From assembly GCA_029941865.1 (NCBI GenBank), contig JAPYTO010000001.1:20741-84740 (forward strand): a stretch of DNA of 64,000 nucleotides, read 5' to 3'. The position numbers and the translations under genes were made by a program. The notes beneath the pieces are model-generated. The model saw nothing but the letters and a program-made list of their open reading frames with translations, was not told where the DNA came from and ran no database searches. Positions 18,855-28,900 of the stretch are shown piece by piece (positions within the stretch are counted from its first letter, which is position 1; every line of letters begins with the position of its first letter). This DNA comes from Fuerstiella sp. GTDB taxonomy: Bacteria; Planctomycetota; Planctomycetia; Planctomycetales; Planctomycetaceae.

Positions 18855-21764
18855 CTATTGCTTCGGCGATAGACTACGGATGAATGCGACCAGATCAGCC
18901 GCTTCCTGAGCTGTCAGGTCGGTCAGTACACCTTCCGGCATCAGCGACGTTCTGCTCTGCTGCTGCTCCTCGATGTCCAATTTGCGTACGGTAATCATTT
19001 TTCCGTCAGCAGTTCGCAGTGTGACGCTCTCGACGGTTTCTGCCTGCTTCAGTCCGGTCAGTACTTTGCCGTTACTCGTGACGACAATCCACGTGACATA
19101 TTTGACGTCCACCTTTTCGGACGGCTTCACGATGTGCTGCAGCAGTTCTGCTCGGCGTGGATACTTCTTCGCAACGTCAGTCAATGTCGGCCCGACCGAC
19201 CGGTCAGCGTGAGTCACATCGTGACAGGCTCTGCATCGTGCGTCGCTCGCAAAGAAAATCAACTTTCCACGACGAGCATCTCCGTCTCGGGAGAGTACCA
19301 GCTGAGGATCAAAGGTGCGGCCCAGAGTCCTTTTGCGTTCGGCTTCGGGAATGAAATGATCAAACAAGCCCCGAATATTGCTGTTGGCATTCTTCGCGAT
19401 GGTAATCGCAGCCGACCGATCTTTAGACGTGAGCTGCCCTGCGTGAAGTCGCGTGATCAGTGCCAGCGAACCTTCGGTGGAGCGTGCAAGCGTGGCCACG
19501 GCCGCATCTCGTTGTGCCTGAACTTTGCTGGCAACAAGAAACGCTAACGCCTTCGCTTCCGCCGAACGGGCAACCAGCGGCGGAGATGTTTCTGCGGATC
19601 TTTCATCGGACAAAGAACGGATCCACTCGGCAATCAATGCAACACCTTTGCTGTCGACCACCCGTGAGCCGACATACGGCATTCGCGAATAACCCAGCTT
19701 CGCCATGCGATACATCAGGACGGATCGGTACGGGTCGCCAGGGGTGACGATCTTCGCGTTCTGCATGCCAAACGTGCCGATGCCGGTGCCCTTATTCGTA
19801 TTGAGTCCTTCAAATGACAGCTCACGATTCAGATAGAAGGAAACAATTGCGTTACCCTTTTTGTGGTGGCAAATGCCGCAATTTGCGTGCAGGTACGAAC
19901 GAGCTCGATGGTTCAGGTCCTGCTGCTCGTCGTGCGGATCCACCAGTACAGCAGCTTTATCGACTGCACCGGGCGTTTTCAGGATGCCGGCCCGTTGCAG
20001 AGCAAGGTGATGTGTTGTCGCGTTCCCGCCACTTCCCATCTTCTTCTGCAGCTGGTTCGGCCTGAAGCCAAGAACGAACTTTGATCCCGCGTTGTGGCAG
20101 AGTCGGCATTCGTTGGTGGCGCTGGCGCGCCATGTTCGATTAGAGCCCGACGCAGCCCCACCGTCATCCGGCCAGCTGACAGACTTGTTGGCGCCGATGG
20201 ATGTCACCAACTGTGCATCCGTGCCATCGTCGCGCCAAAGATAACTGTAGGGATTCCAGACGCCGTTGTCGTAGTGCAACACCTGGGTTTCGAGCGGCGT
20301 TGGTGGCATTGAGGGAATGACCAGGTGCTTGACCAGCACCGTTCCGTCGGGGTATGCGGGATTGCGGCTGTCGACGTCGCCGCCGATCGATTCGAGGCCG
20401 GGCACAGCCACCCAACGTTTCGCCACGGCGCCGTCCTGCCAGCGGGGAACAACCACGTCGTAGTTCACAACTCCGGCGGCAGGCTTCAGCTCTCTGACGG
20501 ATTCGAACAGCCCGGTCTCGCTTAGCAATCTCGGAAACTGAGCAGACAAATCTTCGACGTCGTTGGGCAACAGTTCATAGATGCCCCCCGTGTAGTCGTA
20601 ATCCAACACGAAAAGTTCTCCGTCGCTGCCTTGAGTGAAATCCACGATGCGAAGATCGGTGTCTACAATATCGCGGTAAACATAGTCGTCACCGTCCGGC
20701 TTCAGGCCCCAGATCGTTCCGGTAATGTAGTCGCCATAAACGAAGAAACCGCTCAGGCCACTAAGTTTTCCGCCGCGATAAACCGGGCCGCCGATGACCG
20801 AGTTGGCTTCCGAATGATGATGATCTCGCGCGGGCGGAACGATAGGCGTGGGGCCGACTTTGACTTCTGTGCGAAGATGAGCACGTCCCTCCATCACGGG
20901 CCAGCCACAGTTTTGACCGTTCTTCACGTGGTGCACCATCTCCCACGTTTCCCAGCCGTTGTCGGCCACCAACACTTCGCCCGTCTGTGAATCGATACCA
21001 AACTTCCAGGGATTGCGAAGACCGTAGGCGAAAATCTCAGCACGGGCGTCGTCGCTTTCGACAAACGGGTTGTCGGCGGGAATCGCGTAATTCAAATCTC
21101 CCGCGTTTCGATCGACGTCGATTCGCAGAATTGCTCCCAGTAGATCGGTGACGTCCTGGCCAGTGGTACGCCCGTCCGGAGGATTCGGCCCGGAACCATC
21201 GCCGGTGGAAATATACATCAGTCCGTCTGGTCCAAAGCGAAGACATCCCCCGTTGTGTCCGCCCGATGGCCATTTGATAAGGACCTGTTCGCTGTCTCCG
21301 TTCAGCACCAGTCGGCCAGCGGTGTTTCTGGTGGTGGAGTATCGTGACACGCGCGTATGACGCCCGCCTTCCGGATGCACGAGACAAACATACAGGTAAC
21401 CGTTGTCCGCAAAATCGGGGTGCAATGCTGCGCTGAACAGGTTGACACCGCCACCTGCCAGCCCGGCAAGTTCTGCAACTCGGTGTTTGTCTGCCGAGTC
21501 ACTTGATTTCGGGATGGTCAGAATGATGCCGTTCATCTGTGTGACCAGCATCTCGCCGCTCAAGGGTATCTCCTGAATGCTGGTCGGATGATCAAAACTG
21601 TGCCTGGCAAAGACACGGCTGGTCCTGTATTCCGATGGCGGCGTTGGCGTACCCTTCAGTCGGGAGGTGGTCCACGGCTTTCGCGGCTGGGCCTTCGCGT
21701 CAGACCCCGCGGCCACTGTCAGAACGATCAGCAAAGTTGTCAGAAAGAAATCGAGACGTATCAT
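18855..21764 (-). CDS. Sugar dehydrogenase (GSDH/PQQ-type propeller) fused to cytochrome c domains
   Basis: 969 residues from ATG 21764, which gives a good signal peptide (MIRLDFFLTTLLIVLTVAAG); GTG 21779 is an alternative. Residues about 45-400 form a soluble-glucose-dehydrogenase-type propeller (GGVNLFSAALHPDF, WPSGGHNGGCLRFGPDGLMY, YGLRNPWKFGID). A middle region carries two CXXCH motifs (CRLCH, CGICH), and the C-terminal 150 residues are a planctomycete heme-binding domain (CRACH, then SVGPTLTDVAKKY and a final EAADLVAFIRSL helix). Electrons from sugar oxidation would pass straight to the fused haems in the periplasm. Three potential haem sites make it self-contained. Next to two sulfatases, it fits sugar polymer breakdown. 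Confidence 0.9.
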   Translation of the reverse strand: MIRLDFFLTTLLIVLTVAAGSDAKAQPRKPWTTSRLKGTPTPPSEYRTSRVFARHSFDHPTSIQEIPLSGEMLVTQMNGIILTIPKSSDSADKHRVAELAGLAGGGVNLFSAALHPDFADNGYLYVCLVHPEGGRHTRVSRYSTTRNTAGRLVLNGDSEQVLIKWPSGGHNGGCLRFGPDGLMYISTGDGSGPNPPDGRTTGQDVTDLLGAILRIDVDRNAGDLNYAIPADNPFVESDDARAEIFAYGLRNPWKFGIDSQTGEVLVADNGWETWEMVHHVKNGQNCGWPVMEGRAHLRTEVKVGPTPIVPPARDHHHSEANSVIGGPVYRGGKLSGLSGFFVYGDYITGTIWGLKPDGDDYVYRDIVDTDLRIVDFTQGSDGELFVLDYDYTGGIYELLPNDVEDLSAQFPRLLSETGLFESVRELKPAAGVVNYDVVVPRWQDGAVAKRWVAVPGLESIGGDVDSRNPAYPDGTVLVKHLVIPSMPPTPLETQVLHYDNGVWNPYSYLWRDDGTDAQLVTSIGANKSVSWPDDGGAASGSNRTWRASATNECRLCHNAGSKFVLGFRPNQLQKKMGSGGNATTHHLALQRAGILKTPGAVDKAAVLVDPHDEQQDLNHRARSYLHANCGICHHKKGNAIVSFYLNRELSFEGLNTNKGTGIGTFGMQNAKIVTPGDPYRSVLMYRMAKLGYSRMPYVGSRVVDSKGVALIAEWIRSLSDERSAETSPPLVARSAEAKALAFLVASKVQAQRDAAVATLARSTEGSLALITRLHAGQLTSKDRSAAITIAKNANSNIRGLFDHFIPEAERKRTLGRTFDPQLVLSRDGDARRGKLIFFASDARCRACHDVTHADRSVGPTLTDVAKKYPRRAELLQHIVKPSEKVDVKYVTWIVVTSNGKVLTGLKQAETVESVTLRTADGKMITVRKLDIEEQQQSRTSLMPEGVLTDLTAQEAADLVAFIRSLSPKQ

Positions 21765-22321
21765 GACTGTGCAATTCACTGTGGAAGTCAGAACCCGGAC
21801 GCCAACGTCAGCATTGCACGATCTAAGCCAGGATAATTCAAGCGACGTGCTAATTCTCGGCAGTAGACGACCAGAACTGCTGGTGAGTACTCATGAGGCT
21901 TTGCCGTTTTTTTGATACAAGCACGCAGCGCAAGCAAGAGTGTTTCACGGGTGTACAAGACCCACTCGCTGGCGCTTCGAGCTAGTATTGCGCCCCTTCC
22001 TCATGCCACAGGTTCTGCTGGTGGTTCTGATTGTCTGTGATTCACGACGGGGTGTCGTACTTCAATCAGACTTGCGTGTCCGGAGTGACTCCGTCACCGC
22101 CGCCAGTTCATCCGCACCAGATCCCGGTCCGCTTAGAGGCAGTGGCGAAAACACTTTCCTGACTGAGAAAATGTTGCTCCGGGGACCGCGAGTGTACACA
22201 CCCATGAGAAATGTGCGTTAGACTCCGTATGGCCTGGCTGTAACGGCGGGCGCTCTGCAGGTCGCGCCGAAATCGGCTCGCAGATCCCGACACGTGTCAT
22301 GAACACGCTCTGTCTGATGAG
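21765..22321 (+). other. 557-bp intergenic region between divergent genes
   Basis: It should hold the promoters of the dehydrogenase (minus) and the DTW gene (plus). Small open frames here have no recognisable content. A 23-nt motif at 21964-21986 with CTCG/CGAG ends resembles short dispersed planctomycete repeats. No other structure was seen. Confidence 0.55.
21964..21986. repeat. Possible dispersed short repeat
   Basis: The motif reads ACTCGCTGGCGC then TTCGAGCTAGT, with CTCG and CGAG as inverted ends. I associate closely similar motifs with repeated intergenic sites in planctomycete genomes, from memory only. A single copy is present in this window, so repetition is not shown here. Confidence 0.3.
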
Positions 22322-23566
22322 ATGTTCGAAGTTGGAAAAGACTCCTCTATCAATTCTCTATACGCCGTGAATTCTTCAACATCACCGATATCGCACTCTG
22401 CCGAAAATGCGGACCCTGACGTGCCCGAGCATCGCGAACGCTGTTACGTTTGTTACCGACCCAGGACAGCCTGTTTTTGCGACGTGATCCCATCGATCAA
22501 TAATCGCACGCACATCCTGATTCTGCAGCATGTCAAAGAACGATTCCACGCCTTCAACACGGCTCGGATCGTGAAGCAGGCGCTACAGAACAGCGAACTG
22601 CGTGTTAACCAGACAGCAAACCTGGCCGCTGCCACGCTGCCACTTCATGAATCGACCGGCGTACTGTATCCCGGACCGGACGCGAAATTGTTGTCGGACC
22701 TTTCGGTCGACGACAGGCCCACTCAACTGATCATTCTGGACGGCACCTGGCACCATGCCAAAACATTGATGCGAGACATCCCTGCCCTGCACCGGCTGCC
22801 TCGTTATTGCCTCGATCCCATTGCGCCCAGCACTTATCGGATTCGCAAAGAACCCACCGAGTCTGCCTTGTCGACCCTCGAAGCGACCGTGGATGCATTG
22901 CGAGTTCTGGAGCCAGAGACCGAGGGGATCGGGCAACTGCTGGGAGCCTTTGAACGGATGATTGACGATCAGGTCAAACACCCCAGGCAGATCGGACGAC
23001 TGCGCCGAGCGACAGGACCACCGCGCCCGACCGTCAATATTCCGTCCGCGCTGATCCACGACATTGACAACGTTGTCGTGGCGTACGGTGAAGCTTCTTT
23101 CGGGGCAAAAGGGAAACATCGGGCAGATCAATCCCCGGTGTATTGGGTCGCTCAGCGGTTGGGTACGGGCGAATCATTTGAATGTGCGATTAAGCCGGTG
23201 GAACCCTTTGGCATCGGTTTCCTGCAATATCTTCGGCTGAACGAAAAAGACTTTCAGCAGGCATTGTCTGTCGACGCCTTTCGCCACGCGTGGCAGGACT
23301 TCATCAAGCCCACAGACACGCTTTGTGTTTATAATGAAAGCACGGGACGACTGCTTGGTCATGTTGGCGCAAGTCCAGTCCCGTCGGTAACGCTAAAGTC
23401 GGTCAATGTGCATCCGGGCAGTCGAAAGCTGCACAATGTGATCTCGTCACTCAATCTGAAACCGCCGACGGTCCCTCAAAAAGGCCGCGCCGGTGCGCGT
23501 CTGGCGAACGCGATTGCATTTGCCCGGTATCTGCACCAGCATTCCCTGGCAGCGAGCTCGCGGTAG
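22322..23566 (+). CDS. DTW-domain tRNA aminocarboxypropyltransferase with C-terminal DnaQ-like domain
   Basis: 414 residues. Residues about 40-225 are a DTW/TapT-type domain: a Cys cluster (C41, C44, C51, C53), the signature D140-G-T-W with HHAK, and RKEPTESALSTLEA near 176-189. The family transfers the 3-amino-3-carboxypropyl group of SAM to uridine in tRNA. Residues about 240-410 are an extra domain: strand-like DIDNVVVAYGEAS, then DTLCVYNESTGRLL, then a final helix GRAGARLANAIAFARYL. This order resembles a DnaQ-type exonuclease fold in which the usual Asp/Glu residues look degenerate. The extra domain is inferred from pattern only. No neighbour is functionally linked. Confidence 0.8.
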   Translation: MFEVGKDSSINSLYAVNSSTSPISHSAENADPDVPEHRERCYVCYRPRTACFCDVIPSINNRTHILILQHVKERFHAFNTARIVKQALQNSELRVNQTANLAAATLPLHESTGVLYPGPDAKLLSDLSVDDRPTQLIILDGTWHHAKTLMRDIPALHRLPRYCLDPIAPSTYRIRKEPTESALSTLEATVDALRVLEPETEGIGQLLGAFERMIDDQVKHPRQIGRLRRATGPPRPTVNIPSALIHDIDNVVVAYGEASFGAKGKHRADQSPVYWVAQRLGTGESFECAIKPVEPFGIGFLQYLRLNEKDFQQALSVDAFRHAWQDFIKPTDTLCVYNESTGRLLGHVGASPVPSVTLKSVNVHPGSRKLHNVISSLNLKPPTVPQKGRAGARLANAIAFARYLHQHSLAASSR

Positions 23567-23710
23567 TCAGTTTTTTCCGACCAGAACGCGTTCTCCGCAT
23601 GCACATCCGAACGGATTCCACATTAGAGAAATTTACTTTTTGTCGTGAACGATGCTGGCTCGCGGGAGTAACGAAACTGCTGTTAAAAAGCGTTCTTCGC
23701 GGCCACAAGT

Positions 23711-23725
23711 CAGCGTGAAACGCTG
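23711..23725. repeat. Short hairpin CAGCGT-GAA-ACGCTG
   Basis: A perfect 6-bp stem with a GAA loop, of the same type as the palindromes at 3122-3323, sits 55 bp before the start of the esterase gene. GAAACGCTG recurs at 23738-23746. It may be chance or an isolated unit of the same repeat type. Confidence 0.35.
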
Positions 23726-23779
23726 TAGAATGGATTCTGTTGAAACGCTGCTGCAGTAAATCCTTCCTCCGCTTCCACG

Positions 23780-25948
23780 ATGGCCACTATGAAACGCTCA
23801 GTCTCCTGCCCTGCCCTGTTAGTTCTTTCCCTTGCCCTGCACACGGCTGCGGCTGAAGATTCCTTTCCGCTGAAGGCGAAGCGGATCCTGTTACTCGGTG
23901 ATTCGATTACCAACTCCGGCTATTACGTCGCGGACATCGAAACACAGTTGCGTATCCAGGGCGTCAATCCGATGCCGGAGATCGTCAACATCGGGCTACC
24001 GAGCGAAACCTGTAGCGGGCTGTCTGAACCGGATCATCCGTTTCCTCGACCGGACGTACACGAACGTCTGGATCGGGCATTGGCAAAAGTTAAGCCGGAT
24101 GTTGTTGTTGCCTGCTACGGAATGAATGACGGAATCTACTATCCGTTCAGTGCAGACCGCTTCAAAGCCTATCAGGCCGGAATCAATAAGCTTGTCGACA
24201 AGGTGCACGCCGCTGGTGCAAAGATCGTGCTGGTGACGCCGCCTCCGTTCGATCCGACACCGCTGCAGAACAAGGAAGGTAAATTGCTGCCCGCCGGATC
24301 CGAGAAGTTTGCGTGGTTTGCCATCTATGAAAACTACGACAAGGTATTGCAGCGCTACGGCAAATGGATTCTGGAACAAGGGGACAAGGCAGAGATGGTC
24401 ATCGACGTACACGCGCCGGTGACAGAGTTTCTGGCTGAGCAGCGCAGGACAAATCCGAAGTTTCATGTGGCGGCGGACGGTGTTCATATGAATGAGGCAG
24501 GCCATCACATCATGGCGGCAGCGATCCTGAAGGCCTGGGGCGTGGCATCGTGGGAGGAACCTGCGGCCGAACTGCAGCAATTGATGAAGCAGAAAGAGAA
24601 GGTACTGCACGATTCCTGGTTGTCCTACGTCGGCCACAAGCGGCCGGGAGTGAAAGACGGACTGCCGCTGAACGAAGCGACGGCTAAGGCGAATGAGCTG
24701 AACACAAAGATTGAGCCGCTGATTAAGGCAGCGCGCCAGCCAACCACTTCGAAGCGACCGGCAACCGGAGGCACGGTGCACCAGATTCATTACCCTGCCA
24801 GTGTGCACGATGGTGAACTGCGGCTGTACGTCGACTACTACCTCTGGATTCCAACCGGTGTGGACAAACTTCGGGGCATCATCGTACATCAGCACGGTTG
24901 CGGCCCGGGAGCATCGATCGGCGGCCAAACCGCCGCCGACGATCTGCACTGGCAGGCCCTGGCGAAGAATCAAAGTTGCGGGCTGATGGGTTCGTCGTAT
25001 GAACCTCGCAAGGGGGTCAACTGTCGACTGTGGTGTGATGCTCGCGATGGTTCCGAGCAGCGTTTTCTGCAGGCGATTGACCATTTTTCGATGGCGACCG
25101 GGCGGCAGGAATTGAAGACGGCGCCATGGTGTCTGTGGGGACATTCGGGAGGTGCGTTCTGGGCATCGCTGATGCAGACGATGCATCCGGACCGCATCGT
25201 TGCCATCTGGCTGCAGTCCGGAACGGCCTTTGGATACTGGAAGAATGGTCAGATCGAAACGCCGGACATTCCTGCAGCAGCGTTCGGTGTTCCTGTCATG
25301 GGCAATCCCGGACTGAAGGAGAAAGACCACGAACGCTTCCGCGTCGCGTACGACGGTACGAATGCCATGCGAAATGAGTATCTTTCCGCGGGCGCAGCAT
25401 TCTTCGAATTCGCCCCCGACCCCAGGACGGCACATGAATGTGGTGATTCACGTTATCTGTCCATTCCGTTCTTCGATTTCTGGCTGACTCACCGGCTGGC
25501 TGACGATGGCTCGTGCAAGCTGAAGCCTGTCGACGACGCAGTGCTGGCGGCATGGAAACGGGATGTCGCTCCTCAGCTGGACGAATTCATCAGGACCGGT
25601 GCCGTCAACGACACAACTCCTCCGGATGCGCCCGGAAAGGTCACAGCCAGACGTCTTGAGAACGGCAGCGTGCAACTCACGTGGACAGCCGAGGCCGACT
25701 TCGAAAGCGGGATTCGCAGCTTTTCAATCGAACGCGAAGGACGGCGGGTTGCTCAGATTCCGGAGAATCCCGTCGGCCGCTTCGGGCGGGCCCTGTTTCA
25801 GTCAATGTCTTACCACGACACGCCCGAGCAGCCGTTGCTGAAAATGGAGTATGTCGACAGGGACGCTCCGTCCGATCGGCTGCCGAAGTACGGTGTACGT
25901 ACAATTAACAGCGTTGAATTGATTTCGGATGCAACTGTTTCCAAATAG
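23780..25948 (+). CDS. SGNH esterase + alpha/beta hydrolase + C-terminal FN3-like domain
   Basis: 722 residues. A signal peptide (ALLVLSLALHTAAA) is followed by an SGNH hydrolase at about 35-260: GDSITNSGYY (Ser42), CYGMNDGIYY and DGVHMNEAGHH. A linker leads to a second hydrolase at about 330-620, with an oxyanion-type HQHGCGPG and the nucleophile elbow WGHSGGAFW, ending with a His near RTAHECGDSRYL. The last about 110 residues (TTPPDAPGKVTARRLENGSV, QLTWTAEADFESGIRSFSIE) are an Fn3-like module. The two hydrolases could remove different acyl groups from one glycan; this is inference. The stop overlaps the next gene's start by 20 bp. The start ATG 23789 is equally possible. Confidence 0.85.
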   Translation: MATMKRSVSCPALLVLSLALHTAAAEDSFPLKAKRILLLGDSITNSGYYVADIETQLRIQGVNPMPEIVNIGLPSETCSGLSEPDHPFPRPDVHERLDRALAKVKPDVVVACYGMNDGIYYPFSADRFKAYQAGINKLVDKVHAAGAKIVLVTPPPFDPTPLQNKEGKLLPAGSEKFAWFAIYENYDKVLQRYGKWILEQGDKAEMVIDVHAPVTEFLAEQRRTNPKFHVAADGVHMNEAGHHIMAAAILKAWGVASWEEPAAELQQLMKQKEKVLHDSWLSYVGHKRPGVKDGLPLNEATAKANELNTKIEPLIKAARQPTTSKRPATGGTVHQIHYPASVHDGELRLYVDYYLWIPTGVDKLRGIIVHQHGCGPGASIGGQTAADDLHWQALAKNQSCGLMGSSYEPRKGVNCRLWCDARDGSEQRFLQAIDHFSMATGRQELKTAPWCLWGHSGGAFWASLMQTMHPDRIVAIWLQSGTAFGYWKNGQIETPDIPAAAFGVPVMGNPGLKEKDHERFRVAYDGTNAMRNEYLSAGAAFFEFAPDPRTAHECGDSRYLSIPFFDFWLTHRLADDGSCKLKPVDDAVLAAWKRDVAPQLDEFIRTGAVNDTTPPDAPGKVTARRLENGSVQLTWTAEADFESGIRSFSIEREGRRVAQIPENPVGRFGRALFQSMSYHDTPEQPLLKMEYVDRDAPSDRLPKYGVRTINSVELISDATVSK

Positions 25949-28900
25949 TGTTCGCGTTCTTTGCTTCCATGCCTTTCTGGCGTCTGTTGCCGGCGCAGAT
26001 GAAGCACAGCTTGATTTTGCGCGCGATGTGGCTCCGATCTTTCAGTCCCATTGTCTGCGCTGCCATACAAATAGCGACGCCAAAGGTGACTTGTCGCTGC
26101 AGACGTCGCGCGGGCTTCGTGACAATGAATACGTAATTCCGGGTAAACCTGCGGAAAGTCATCTGCTGGATCTCGTGACTTCACAGGGAAACAAAACACC
26201 TGCCATGCCGAAGGAAGGCACACCGTTATCCGACAGGCAGGTGGAGACGTTGCGACGCTGGATTCAGTCAGGAGCGAACTGGCCCGCGGCCGTCGTTTTG
26301 CAGCAACAGTCCAAAGCGGACGCATCGTGGTGGTCGCTGCAACCCTTGCGATCTGTGAAAGTGCCGGAAGCAGCGACATTCACGGGAGAACATGCGGCCA
26401 CGTCTGACCACCCCATCGACCGGTTTATTCGAGCGAAACTCGCGGAGAACAATCTCTCACCATCGGCGCGGGCTGATCGTCGCACTCTTATTCGCAGGCT
26501 GTACTTTGACCTGCTCGGCTTGCCGCCTGAACCGGAGATCGTCGCAGACTTTGTGACGGACACTAATCCCCGGTCATACGAAGACCTGGTTAATGAACTG
26601 CTGCGGTCACAACATCTGGGTGAACGCTGGACGCAACACTGGCTGGATATCGCCCATTACGCGGACACGCACGGTTTTGAACGAGACAAGCTTCGTGACA
26701 ACGCGTGGCGGTATCGCGATTACGTGATTCGGTCGTTCAACGATGACAAGCCTTACGATCAGTTTCTGCGAGAACAGATTGCCGGCGACGTGCTTGCTCC
26801 GAACAACGACGAATCTGTGATCGCAACCGGATTTCTGGCTGCCGGACCGTGGGACTTTGTCGGCCAGGTGGAAACGAAGAGCCCCCTGTTGCGCCGAGCG
26901 TCCAGAGCTCTCGACCTCGACGACATGGTGACGCAGGTGATGACCGCCACAACGGCGATGACCGTCAACTGTGCTCGGTGTCACGACCATAAACTCGACC
27001 CAATCACGCAGCGAGAATATTACCAGCTGACTGCGGTCTTTGCGGGTCTGCAACGCAGCGATCGCGATCTGGGAAAGAACGCTCGCCTGAAATACGAAAC
27101 AAAACTCGCACAGCTGGAATCAGAGATCAACGACGTGTCGATGGTGATCGGCCGACTGGAAGGGCACGCGATTGACCTGGCAGACGTTGTCGGCGGCGGT
27201 ACGGGCTTCGGGACAGGTCGCAAAGGAGTGGGACTTGATGCCCGCACGGGAAAGACTCAGGACCGACCGTTTGGAGATCTCGGCAACGTTAAACCGGGCA
27301 ATTATGCAAAGGTCGATCACTTATACATTGATGGCGTGTTTGTCCCGGCGAACACTGAAACACAGATCAGTTCGACCGGATTGATGGCGACGGGACTGCC
27401 AACAAACCGCGGTGAAGCATGGGACATGATTCGCAACGGTCCTGTGTCGAGTCAGTTTTCCACAAAGCTTGGCACGGTGGACTACAACACCGCCGGCCAT
27501 TCGATGATTGGACTGCACGCCAACGCGGGAATCACATTTGATCTCGTCGCTATCCGCCGGGCCATTACCGGCAACGATGCCGAAACAAAGTCGGACAAAG
27601 TGAAAGCTGCCACGCTGGGGTTCACAGCGGTCGCGGGTTATGGCGGAAGACCGGAAGAGCCGAGTGCTGAGTTTCATGTTTTTCTGGACGGGACACTTCG
27701 GCAACACGGGAGAATCGGCCGCAATGACGCTGTCCCGATTCAACTCTCAATCCCCTCGTCCGTTCAGTGGCTGACGTTGATCTCAACGGACGGCGGCAAC
27801 GGCTATGGACATGACCAGATAAGTTTCGGCGATCCGCACATTCACACGGAGTCTGCGGTAAAACGTACCACGACGCAGGAACAGCAGCTGGCAGAGCTTC
27901 GTCGCGACAGGAAACGCCTTGAACAACAGCTTTCAGAATCTGGTGAGCCACCCGTATTCTTTGGTGTCGTCTCGGAAACGCCGCCAGCCGTACACGTGCT
28001 GGACCGCGGCGATCCGGAATCGTCCGGGGCGGTGGTCAACCCGGGATCGTTGGCATGGAACGGAACGCCTGTTGAATTTGGCACGACAGAAACGTCGGAT
28101 GCACAACGTCGAACTGCGCTGGCCAACTGGATCACCAGTGAAACGAATCCATTGACGGCTCGAGTGATCGTAAATCGTCTGTGGCACTGGCATTTCGGGC
28201 AGGGAATCGTGTCGACGCCGAGTGACTTTGGGTACGGTGGCGGTCGGCCTTCTCATCCCGAGTTGCTGGACTGGCTGGCGACGGAACTGATCACGCACAA
28301 CTGGAGTCTAAAACACATTCACAGACTTATTGTAACATCAGAAACGTACCAACAGGAAAGCGTGGAGCGCGCGGCAGGTCGGCAACCCGTTCCAGATTCA
28401 GGCAAACGGCAGGCTGAAGATCTGTCCCGCGAAAACGAAAAACGACCGTCAGAAATTGACGACGACAATCGGCTTCTTTGGCGAATGAATCCGCATCGGC
28501 TGGAAGGGGAAGCCGTGAGAGATTCCGTTCTGGCCGCAGCCGGTAAACTCAATCAACAAATGTTCGGCCCGGGCTATCGGGATTTTGACTACAAGGAAGC
28601 GTACGCTCCGATTTATACGTACCAAACCGCAGACTCGCCGGAACTATGGCGACGGAGCATCTACAGATTCATTGTCCGCACAACACCGCCACAGTTCATG
28701 ACGACGCTGGACTGTCCCGATCCGGCAAATCTGACTCCAAAGCGAAACGTCACGACAACTCCCCTGCAGTCTCTGGCGTTATTCAATAACGAGTTCATGC
28801 TGAAGCAAGCCGAGTACTTTGCTGAGCGGCTGCAGGCCGAACATCCAAATGACGTCCCGCGGCAGGTGGCGCGCGCCTTTGAACTGGCATTTGCACGGCA

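Noticed and set aside
21940..22221. A 93-residue frame upstream of the DTW gene
   Set aside because: No recognisable content, and it spans a possible repeat motif.
23996..25435. A 479-residue open frame antisense to the esterase gene
   Set aside because: It has no family resemblance and mirrors the codon pattern of a well-supported gene on the other strand; GC-rich genes often open long antisense frames.
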